Part shown: positions 1 through 5,614 of the stretch, one piece after another
How positions within the stretch are numbered: position 1 is the stretch's first letter
How the letters are laid out: each line of letters starts with the position of its first letter
NCBI GenBank assembly: GCA_003647095.1
Contig: QMME01000172.1
Span: forward strand, 1-8,037
Direction: 5' to 3'
DNA length: 8,037 bases
Source of the DNA: Deltaproteobacteria bacterium
GTDB taxonomy: Bacteria; Myxococcota; B64-G9
Position numbers and translations under genes: made by a program
The notes under the pieces: generated by a model
Told to the model about the DNA's origin: nothing
Database searches by the model: none
The model's input: only the letters and a program-made list of their open reading frames with translations

Positions 1-1308
1 GATGACGGCAGCCTGGATCTTCTCGTCGGCGTCGATGGCCTGGAAGTGCTCGGCCAGCTGGTCGAACACCTCCTGGTTGAGCGCGTTGAGCACCTTGGGC
101 CGGCGGATGCGCAGCCAGGCCACCTCGCCCACGTCGTGGCGGCGTACGTAGTCGATGCGCCAGGGCCGGCCCTCGGCCGCCTGCCGGCGCAGGCACTCGG
201 GTACGGGAAAGTCGGGATGGGCGGCGGCGTACTGTTCGACCAGCTCCAGTGCCCGGCCCACTCCCAGCTCGTTCATGGTCTTGAAGGGTGGATTGATGTC
301 GAGGGCGATCTCGAGAATCATCTCCAGGTCGGCGACGTTGGTGATGCCGGAGTCGATGATCTGCCCCACCAGCCCGAAGTAGGCCCCGCGCAGGGCGGCG
401 ACGATCTTCTCCGCCCGCTGCTCTTCCACCTCCACCTTCTCGCCGCGCCGGGCCACCTCCCAGGGCCGGCCCGATTCCATGGCCTGCTTCATCAGCGGCG
501 GCGAGTGGAACCACTTGTTGAGGTGCCGGCCTTCCATCTCCAGGCCGTGGTCGGTCAGCGGGTTGCCGCCGGTGAGATTCATGGCCGTGAACGAGCCCAC
601 GGTCAGCCCCAGGGCGCGCCGGGCCAGCCAGTCGACCTCCTTGACCGTGCCCAGGCCCTCCTGCACGCACAGGGCCGAGGCCAGGAACAGCCCCTCGAAG
701 ATGGGATCCACGGCGTAGCCGTAGCGGCTGCCCACGCGGATGGGCACCTTGCCGATGTGCTCGTAGAGGCTGAGCAGGGTGTGAACCAGCTTGCCGTCGG
801 TGTCGGCGCCGGGGATGATCTCGACGGCCGGGTTGCGCTCGGCGGGGAAGAAGTAGTGGATCACCAGGGCCCGGGAGCGGTCCTGGAGTTTCTCGAAGAT
901 GACCTCGGGCTCCAGGTGCGAGGAGTTCGAGGCCAGCACCGCCCCGGGGGCGCACAGCGGCTCGAGCTGGGCGAAGATCTTGCGCTTCAGCTCCAGGTTC
1001 TCGGTGGCCGCCTCGATGACGAACTGGGCCCCGGCCAGCGCCTGGTAGTCGGCGGTGAACTCCACCCCGGCCAGCATGGCCTGGGCCTTCTCCGGCTTGA
1101 AGGCTCCCGTCTCCACTCCCTTGTTGACCTTCTTCTCCAGCTTGGCCCGGCCGCGCTCGAGGGCCTCGGCGACGACGTCCACCACCACCACCTTGACCCC
1201 GTGGGGGTGGAAGACCTTGGTGAAGTAGAGGGCGATGTCGGGGCCGATCTGGCCCGAGCCGATGACGCCGATCTTGTCGATTTCCAGTCCGCGAAAGGAA
1301 AAGGCCAT
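1..1308 (-). CDS. 3-hydroxyacyl-CoA dehydrogenase / enoyl-CoA hydratase fusion (C-terminus outside window)
   Basis: Read on the minus strand, 436 codons are open from ATG (1308-1306) to the window edge, so the C-terminus is missing. An NAD-binding Rossmann motif, IGVIGSGQIG, lies at residues 13-22. A VIEAATEN segment is at 97-104, SNSS at 127-130, and the catalytic pair is H151 (in HYFFP) with E163, spaced as in the 3-hydroxyacyl-CoA dehydrogenase family. Two C-terminal-type dehydrogenase domains seem to follow (about 195-290 and 300-385). From about residue 393 a crotonase fold begins, with RPKVLNALN at 403-411, typical of the start of enoyl-CoA hydratases. This dehydrogenase-then-hydratase order is the reverse of FadB and resembles fusions known from archaea and some anaerobes. 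The expected role is beta-oxidation-type hydration of an enoyl-CoA and NAD-dependent oxidation of the 3-hydroxyacyl-CoA, in the cytoplasm. The start is supported by GGAGG (complement of 1315-1319) with 6-nt spacing. Two usually conserved Asn positions are substituted (F154, D201), so substrate or activity may differ. It is transcribed divergently from the ligase operon. Confidence 0.5.
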   Translation of the reverse strand, partial: MAFSFRGLEIDKIGVIGSGQIGPDIALYFTKVFHPHGVKVVVVDVVAEALERGRAKLEKKVNKGVETGAFKPEKAQAMLAGVEFTADYQALAGAQFVIEAATENLELKRKIFAQLEPLCAPGAVLASNSSHLEPEVIFEKLQDRSRALVIHYFFPAERNPAVEIIPGADTDGKLVHTLLSLYEHIGKVPIRVGSRYGYAVDPIFEGLFLASALCVQEGLGTVKEVDWLARRALGLTVGSFTAMNLTGGNPLTDHGLEMEGRHLNKWFHSPPLMKQAMESGRPWEVARRGEKVEVEEQRAEKIVAALRGAYFGLVGQIIDSGITNVADLEMILEIALDINPPFKTMNELGVGRALELVEQYAAAHPDFPVPECLRRQAAEGRPWRIDYVRRHDVGEVAWLRIRRPKVLNALNQEVFDQLAEHFQAIDADEKIQAAVI

Positions 1309-1314
1309 GCACCA

Positions 1315-1319
1315 CCTCC
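1315..1319 (-). promoter_or_regulatory. Ribosome binding site of the dehydrogenase/hydratase gene
   Basis: On the minus strand TGGAGGTGGTGC directly precedes the ATG at 1308. GGAGG sits 6 nt upstream of the start codon, which fixes this start; no other ATG with a comparable site lies upstream in frame. Confidence 0.8.
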
Positions 1320-1344
1320 AGGCGAAGGGTTTGCAACGCTCGTC

Positions 1345-1373
1345 CTTATAGTCCGCGCCGGCCCGCGGGTCAA
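1345..1373 (-). promoter_or_regulatory. Sigma70-like promoter for the minus-strand dehydrogenase/hydratase gene
   Basis: Reading the minus strand, TTGACC (1373-1368) is followed by exactly 17 bp and then TATAAG (1350-1345). Each box matches 5 of 6 consensus bases, and the -10 box is one of the few AT-rich patches in a very GC-rich region. Transcription would start near 1338, giving a leader of about 30 nt that contains the GGAGG site. The assignment rests on sequence match and position only. Confidence 0.6.
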
Positions 1374-1388
1374 GGAAGCGTGGTTGAC
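1369..1388. promoter_or_regulatory. Dyad GTCAA-N10-TTGAC between the divergent promoters (possible operator)
   Basis: GTCAA (1369-1373) and TTGAC (1384-1388) form a perfect 5-bp inverted repeat separated by 10 bp, centred at 1378.5. Each arm is part of one of two opposed -35 boxes, so a protein bound here would cover both promoters. The symmetry could also be a simple by-product of two -35 boxes facing each other. No regulator gene is present in the window to support a particular family. Confidence 0.35.
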
Positions 1389-1412
1389 AGCACCCGGGGG
1401 GCGCGGTAAGAA
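1384..1412 (+). promoter_or_regulatory. Candidate promoter for the plus-strand operon
   Basis: A perfect -35 box TTGACA (1384-1389) is followed by 17 bp and TAAGAA (1407-1412), which matches only 3 of 6 bases of the -10 consensus. Transcription would begin about 1419, leaving a short leader that still includes the GGAGG at 1423-1427. The weak -10 suggests either low basal activity with an activator or a different sigma factor. Confidence 0.4.
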
Positions 1413-1422
1413 GGCCGCCGAT

Positions 1423-1427
1423 GGAGG
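1423..1427 (+). promoter_or_regulatory. Ribosome binding site that selects the start at 1436
   Basis: GGAGG at 1423-1427 lies 8 nt before the ATG at 1436. An in-frame ATG at 1421 overlaps this site and has no good site of its own, so 1436 is the better start, giving a protein that begins MSEQK. Confidence 0.75.
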
Positions 1428-1435
1428 AAAACGCC

Positions 1436-2674
1436 ATGAGCGAGCAAAAAGCCCAGGTGAAGAGGATAAGCGCCGCCAAGACCATGAAGAAGATCATGGC
1501 CGAGCACTTCCACCGGGTGGACGAGGCCTCCCGCGACCCCGGGAAGAAGGTGGCCTGGTGCACCAGCGTGGGCCCGGCCGAGCTGCTGCAGGGGTTCGGC
1601 TTCGAGGTCTACTACCCGGAGAACCACGCGGCCATGCTGGGGGCCACCCGCAAGGCCACCGACTACATCCCCTACGCCAACGCCGCCGGCTATTCGCCCG
1701 ACATCTGTTCCTACCTCACCGCCGACGTGGGTGCCTACCTGCAGGGCTACACCCCCTTGCAGGACGCCTACGGCATCCAGTCGGTGCCCAAGCCGGACGT
1801 GCTGGTCTACAACACCAACCAGTGTCGTGACGTGCAGGACTGGTTCATGTGGTACGGCCGCCACTGGAACGTGCCCTGCCTGGGCATCGAGACCCACCGC
1901 AACGTGGGCCCGGTCAGCGAGGCCCACGTCGATTCCATCACCCGCCAGCTCCAGCACCTGGCCGAGCAGCTCGAGCCCATCGCCGGGCACAAGCTCGACA
2001 TGGATCTTTTCCGCCAGTCGGTGGGTCTGTCGCGCCGCTGCTCGGAGCTGTGGGAGCAGGTGCTGCTTACCGGCTCGGCCCGTCCCTCGGCCCTGACCTT
2101 CTTCGACGGCACCATCCACATGGGCCCGGCGGTGGTGCTGCGCGGCCTGCCGGTGGCGGTGGAGTACTACCAGCAGTTGCTGGCCGAACTCCAGCAGCGG
2201 GTGGAAAGCGGCGAGGGGGCCATCGAAGGCGAACGGCACCGGCTCTACTGGGAGGGCATGCCGGTGTGGGGGCGCCTGCGGGCGCTGGGAGAGCTGTTCT
2301 TGTCGCTGCGCACCTGCGTGGTGGCCTCCACCTACTGCAACTCCTGGATCTTCAACCAGCTGGATCCCGACGATCCCTTCCGCTCCATGGCCCGGGCCTA
2401 CACCGAGCTGTTCATCGTGCGCTCCGACCCGGTCAAGGAGGACTACATCGCCGACATGTGCCAGCGCTACCAGGTGGACGGCATCGTCTACCACGATGCC
2501 AAGACCTGTCCCAACAACACCAACAGCCGTTACGCCATGCCGCAGCGGCTGGAACAGCGTACCGGCAAGCCCTACCTGATACTCAGCGGCGACCTCAACG
2601 ACCTGCGCTGCTGGTCCGACGAGCAGGCCCGCACCAGCATCGAGGCCTTCGTCGAGCAACTGGAGCAGGGCTAG
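1436..2674 (+). CDS. BcrB/BzdO/HgdB-type FeS subunit (benzoyl-CoA reductase / 2-hydroxyacyl-CoA dehydratase family)
   Basis: This 412-aa protein looks like a catalytic subunit of the 2-hydroxyacyl-CoA dehydratase / class I benzoyl-CoA reductase superfamily. Family members bind a [4Fe-4S] cluster through three Cys and use a low-potential electron from an ATPase activator. The expected Cys are in the right places: C42 (AWCTSVGPAELL), C91 (DICSYLT) and C358 (YHDAKTCPNNT). RLYWEGMPVWGRL at 269-281 matches the family's central segment. The C-terminal SGDLNDLR at 384-391, followed by a helix ending AFVEQLE, is most like the BcrB/BzdO branch. It lacks the TCDGKKK segment seen in YjiM-type double-cubane proteins. 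Length is usual for the family. It is the first gene of the operon, and the ATPase gene follows after 42 nt. The substrate cannot be told from sequence: reduction of an aromatic acyl-CoA fits the neighbouring ligases, dehydration of a 2-hydroxyacyl-CoA is the alternative. No second subunit is adjacent, although known enzymes have two different ones. Confidence 0.85.
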   Translation: MSEQKAQVKRISAAKTMKKIMAEHFHRVDEASRDPGKKVAWCTSVGPAELLQGFGFEVYYPENHAAMLGATRKATDYIPYANAAGYSPDICSYLTADVGAYLQGYTPLQDAYGIQSVPKPDVLVYNTNQCRDVQDWFMWYGRHWNVPCLGIETHRNVGPVSEAHVDSITRQLQHLAEQLEPIAGHKLDMDLFRQSVGLSRRCSELWEQVLLTGSARPSALTFFDGTIHMGPAVVLRGLPVAVEYYQQLLAELQQRVESGEGAIEGERHRLYWEGMPVWGRLRALGELFLSLRTCVVASTYCNSWIFNQLDPDDPFRSMARAYTELFIVRSDPVKEDYIADMCQRYQVDGIVYHDAKTCPNNTNSRYAMPQRLEQRTGKPYLILSGDLNDLRCWSDEQARTSIEAFVEQLEQG

Positions 2675-2685
2675 TCAGGCGCGGC

Positions 2686-2703
2686 CGGTCCGGTCCCGGA
2701 CCG
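2686..2703 (+). other. Intergenic RNA hairpin between FeS subunit and ATPase genes
   Basis: A perfect 7-bp GC-rich stem (2686-2692 pairing with 2697-2703, arms CGGTCCG and CGGACCG) closes a 4-nt loop. It fills the short gap after the TAG stop and ends 4 nt before the GGAGG of the next gene. No T-run follows, so it is not a standard terminator. It might mark an mRNA processing site or modulate translation of the ATPase, but chance is possible at this GC content. Confidence 0.4.
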
Positions 2704-2716
2704 CCCGGGAGGTGCA

Positions 2717-3484
2717 ATGAGCTTCTTCGCCGGAGTTGATGTCGGTTCCTCGGCCGCCAAGGCGGTGGTGATCGACGACCAGGCCCGGGAGCTGGGCCGC
2801 GGGCTCTCTCCCTCCGGGGCCGACCTCTCCGGCTCGGCCCGGCGCTGCTTCGCCGCCGCCTGCCGGCAGGCCGGCATCGCGGAGGCCGAGGTGGAGAGGA
2901 TCGTGGCCTGCGGCTTCGGGCGCGACAACGTCGATTTCGCCCACCAGCGCCGCACCGAGATCGACTGCCACGCCCGCGGCGCCTACCACCACCTGCCCCG
3001 GGCCATCACCGTGGTGGACATCGGCGGGCAGGACAACAAGGTCATCCGCATCGACGAAAACGGCCGCCGGCTCAACTTCACCATGAACCGCAAGTGCGCC
3101 GCCGGCACCGGGGCCTTCCTGGAAGAAGTGGCCCTGCGCCTGAAGGTGCCCCTCGACAAGCTGGCCGAGCTGGCCGGGCAGGCCACCGATCCCAGCGTGC
3201 GCATCGGTTCCTTCTGCACGGTGTTCGCCATGACCGAGATCCTCTCGCGCATCCGCGCCGGTGTACGGGTGGAAGACCTGGCCCGGGCGGCCCTGGAGTC
3301 GGTGGCGCGGCGGGTGCTGGAGGTACAGTCCATCAGCGGCCAGGTGGTGGCCACCGGCGGGGTGATGGCCCACCAGCCGCTCATGCGCGAGATCCTCTCG
3401 CAGCAGCTGCAGGCCGAGGTGTTCGTCCCCCCCCATGCCCAGTACGTGGGGGCGCTGGGCGCGGCCCTGGTTGGCAGGAGGTGA
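2717..3484 (+). CDS. HgdC/BcrD-type ATPase activator (BadF/BadG/BcrA/BcrD family)
   Basis: This 255-aa protein belongs to the ASKHA-fold activators of 2-hydroxyacyl-CoA dehydratases and benzoyl-CoA reductases. These proteins form dimers holding one [4Fe-4S] cluster at the interface and couple ATP hydrolysis to delivery of a low-potential electron. Visible motifs are the phosphate-binding GVDVGSSAAKAVV (6-18), VVDIGGQDNKVI (99-110), the cluster helix MNRKCAAGTGAFLEE with C127, the second ligand C167 in SFCTVFAMTEI, and the adenosine motif VATGGV (211-216). C127 and C167 correspond closely to the two cluster ligands of HgdC. The length matches single-subunit HgdC/YjiL-type activators rather than the longer BcrA/BadF, so a homodimer is expected. 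The ATG follows GGAGG at 2708-2712. It sits directly behind the FeS subunit gene, its likely electron acceptor, and ends 2 nt before the next start, implying co-expression. Confidence 0.92.
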   Translation: MSFFAGVDVGSSAAKAVVIDDQARELGRGLSPSGADLSGSARRCFAAACRQAGIAEAEVERIVACGFGRDNVDFAHQRRTEIDCHARGAYHHLPRAITVVDIGGQDNKVIRIDENGRRLNFTMNRKCAAGTGAFLEEVALRLKVPLDKLAELAGQATDPSVRIGSFCTVFAMTEILSRIRAGVRVEDLARAALESVARRVLEVQSISGQVVATGGVMAHQPLMREILSQQLQAEVFVPPHAQYVGALGAALVGRR

Positions 3485-3486
3485 TC
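3476..3486 (+). promoter_or_regulatory. Extended Shine-Dalgarno of the NDP-forming acyl-CoA synthetase
   Basis: AGGAGGTGATC at 3476-3486 is an uninterrupted 11-nt match to the complement of the conserved bacterial 16S rRNA 3' end, with AGGAGG placed 5 nt before the ATG at 3487. It overlaps the last codons and TGA stop (3482-3484) of the ATPase gene. It decides the start at 3487, although the frame stays open much further upstream. Confidence 0.85.
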
Positions 3487-5595
3487 ATGTCCAGTCTCGA
3501 TGCCCTGTTCTTTCCCAAGTCCATCGCCGTCATCGGCGCCTCCAACCGCCCCTTCACCATCGGGCACCGCATTCTCACCAACCTCAAGCGCTACGGTTTT
3601 GCGGGAAGCATCACCCCGGTCAACCCCAAGGGCGGCGAGATCCTGGGCATGCCGGTGGCCCCATCCATCCTGGAAGTGGAGGGCGAGGTGGACCTGGTGC
3701 ACGTCATCGTGCGCAACACCCTGGTGGCCCAGACGCTGCGCGACTGCGTCACCAAGGGGGTCAAGGTGGCCATCATCAATACCTCCGGCTTCAAGGAGCT
3801 GGGCCCGGAGGGAGCGCGCCAGGAGCGGGAACTGGTGGAGATCGCCCGGGCCGGCGGGCTGCGCCTGTTCGGTCCCAACTGCCAGGGAGTGATGAACAGC
3901 GATCCCCGGGCCAAGCTCTATGCCAACTTCACCTTCGCCACCATGTCCCCGGGGCACATCTCCATCGTGGCCCAGGGAGGCGGGGTGGCCGAGGTGATCA
4001 ACAACTACTTCGGCATGAACGGCGTGGGCCAGCGCATGTATGCCTCCAACGGCAATGCCTGCGACATCTCGGTACCGGAGATCATCGAGTACTACGGCCA
4101 GGACGAGCAGACCCGGGTGATCGTGCTGCACGCGGAGTCGTTCGCCGACCCGCGCGAGTTCCTGGAACGGGTGCGCCCGGTGGCGGCCCGCAAGCCGGTG
4201 CTGGCGCTCAAGAGCGGCACCACCGCCGAGGGAGCCCGCGCGGCCAGCTCCCACACCGGCGGGCTGGTGGAGCAGGACACCATCTCCGACGTGCTCTTCG
4301 ACAAGTGCGGGGTGCTGCGCTTCGCCTCCCTGTCCGAGCTGTGCCAGACGGCCCAGGCCTTCGCCAGCCAGCCGGTACCCCGGGGCAACGGCGTGGGCAT
4401 GGTCACCAACGCCGGTTCGCCGGCCATCATCGTCACCGACGAGGTGGTCAAGGGCGGCCTGCAAGTGCCCCGGCTCAGTCCCCAGGTGGCCGATCCCCTG
4501 CGCGAGAAGCTGCAGGCCATCGCCTCGGTGGCCAACCCCATCGACATGATGGCCACCGCCGCCGAGGAGGAATTCACCGCGGCCCTGCAGGCGCTCGACG
4601 CCGATCCCGGCATCGACGCCATGGTGGTCTGCTTCATGACACCCTTCTTCGTCGACACCCTGGGCATCGCCAAGGCGGTGGAGAAGGTGGCCGCCGGCAC
4701 CGACAAGACCCTGCTGGCGGTGGGCATGACCAATCCCGAGGAGAAAGTCGAGTGGCGCGAGACGCTGAAGCGGGTGCGCCAGGCGGGAGTTCCCGTCTAC
4801 TATTTCCCGGAGGCGGCCGCCCGGGTGCTCATCAACATGGACCGCTTCCGCCGCCTGCGCGATCGCCCCCCCACGGGCGTGGTGGAGAAGGTGGTCACCG
4901 CCCCGGGCACGGCCAAGATCATCGAGCAGGCAACCACCGATTCCCAGGGGTTCCTGGCCCCCGCGGACGCCGCCGCCCTGCTGGCCGGCTACGGGTTGCC
5001 GCTGGTTCCCGAGCGGCGCGTGGAAAGCTGGGCCGAGGCCCGCGCGGCCGCGGCCGAGCTGGGCTACCCGGTGGTGCTCAAGGCCAGTGCCCCCGGGCTG
5101 GTGCACAAGAGCGAGGCCGGGGCGGTGGCCGTCGGGCTGGAGAACGAGGGCCGGCTCAAGCAGGCCTTCGACGACATGCAATCCCGCCTGGCCGGGCAGG
5201 AGGGCCTGGCCTTCCTGTTGCAGAAGCACGTCGAGCAGGGAGTCGAGGTAATCGTCGGCGGAGCCCCGGCCCGCGACCTGGGCCCCATGGTGATGTTCGG
5301 ACTGGGCGGCATCCACGTCGAGGTACTGCGCGACGTGGTCTTCAAGCTGGCCCCGCTGGGCCGGGCCGAGGCCGAGAGCATGCTCGATGCCCTGCAGGGC
5401 TCGGCCATCCTGGCCGGGGTACGCGGGCAGCCGCCGGTGGACCGGGAAAAACTCGTCGACATCCTGCTGCGCGTCTCCTGCCTGCTTTCCGATCACCCGG
5501 AGATAAGCGAGCTGGATCTCAACCCGGTGCTGGCGGCACCGGCCGGCCGACCCACCCTGGTGGTGGACTACCGGGTCAAGCTGGAACGGGCCTGA
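3487..5595 (+). CDS. NDP-forming acyl-CoA synthetase (ACD-type, fused alpha-beta)
   Basis: This 702-aa protein has the layout of single-chain NDP-forming acyl-CoA synthetases, which interconvert acid + CoA + ATP with acyl-CoA + ADP + phosphate through a phosphohistidine. Residues about 1-130 form a CoA-binding Rossmann domain (SIAVIGASNRPFTIG at 12-26, PVNPKG at 44-49). Two succinyl-CoA-ligase-like domains follow (about 145-290 and 300-455). The conserved SSHTGG motif at 254-259 supplies the expected phosphorylated His, H256. The C-terminal third is an ATP-grasp domain: GYPVVLKASAPGLVHKSEAG (526-545), VEVIVGG (586-592), MFGLGGIHVEVLRD (603-616) and SELDLNP (674-680). Known members act on acetate and other short acids, on aryl acetates, and on ferulate (FerA of Sphingobium), so an aromatic or cyclic acid substrate is possible but unproven. 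It starts 2 nt after the ATPase gene and is followed by an AMP-forming ligase, so activation appears doubly provided. Confidence 0.93.
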   Translation: MSSLDALFFPKSIAVIGASNRPFTIGHRILTNLKRYGFAGSITPVNPKGGEILGMPVAPSILEVEGEVDLVHVIVRNTLVAQTLRDCVTKGVKVAIINTSGFKELGPEGARQERELVEIARAGGLRLFGPNCQGVMNSDPRAKLYANFTFATMSPGHISIVAQGGGVAEVINNYFGMNGVGQRMYASNGNACDISVPEIIEYYGQDEQTRVIVLHAESFADPREFLERVRPVAARKPVLALKSGTTAEGARAASSHTGGLVEQDTISDVLFDKCGVLRFASLSELCQTAQAFASQPVPRGNGVGMVTNAGSPAIIVTDEVVKGGLQVPRLSPQVADPLREKLQAIASVANPIDMMATAAEEEFTAALQALDADPGIDAMVVCFMTPFFVDTLGIAKAVEKVAAGTDKTLLAVGMTNPEEKVEWRETLKRVRQAGVPVYYFPEAAARVLINMDRFRRLRDRPPTGVVEKVVTAPGTAKIIEQATTDSQGFLAPADAAALLAGYGLPLVPERRVESWAEARAAAAELGYPVVLKASAPGLVHKSEAGAVAVGLENEGRLKQAFDDMQSRLAGQEGLAFLLQKHVEQGVEVIVGGAPARDLGPMVMFGLGGIHVEVLRDVVFKLAPLGRAEAESMLDALQGSAILAGVRGQPPVDREKLVDILLRVSCLLSDHPEISELDLNPVLAAPAGRPTLVVDYRVKLERA

Positions 5596-5602
5596 GGGTC
5601 CG

Positions 5603-5607
5603 GGAGG
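5603..5607 (+). promoter_or_regulatory. Ribosome binding site that selects the start at 5615
   Basis: GGAGG at 5603-5607 is only 1 nt from the in-frame ATG at 5609 but 7 nt from the ATG at 5615. The second spacing is normal, so the protein most likely begins MSAHW rather than MSMSAHW. Confidence 0.7.
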
Positions 5608-5614
5608 AATGTCC

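Noticed and set aside
46..1830. A 594-codon plus-strand open frame opposite the dehydrogenase/hydratase gene and running into the FeS subunit gene.
   Set aside because: It is antisense to a gene with clear Rossmann and crotonase motifs, crosses the divergent promoter region and shows no domain.
1436..2674. Assignment of the first operon gene as a YjiM-type double-cubane cluster protein, suggested by the 255-aa YjiL-sized ATPase next to it.
   Set aside because: It lacks the Cys-rich TCDGKKK segment of that group, and its C-terminal SGDLNDLR region looks more like BcrB/BzdO.
2686..2703. A rho-independent terminator after the FeS subunit gene.
   Set aside because: The stem has no following T-run and sits just before the ribosome binding site of the next gene in the same operon.
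3094..3486. An N-terminal extension of the NDP-forming synthetase back to ATG 3094.
   Set aside because: It would overlap more than half of the ATPase gene in another frame, and the ATG at 3487 has an excellent ribosome binding site directly before a family-typical N-terminus.
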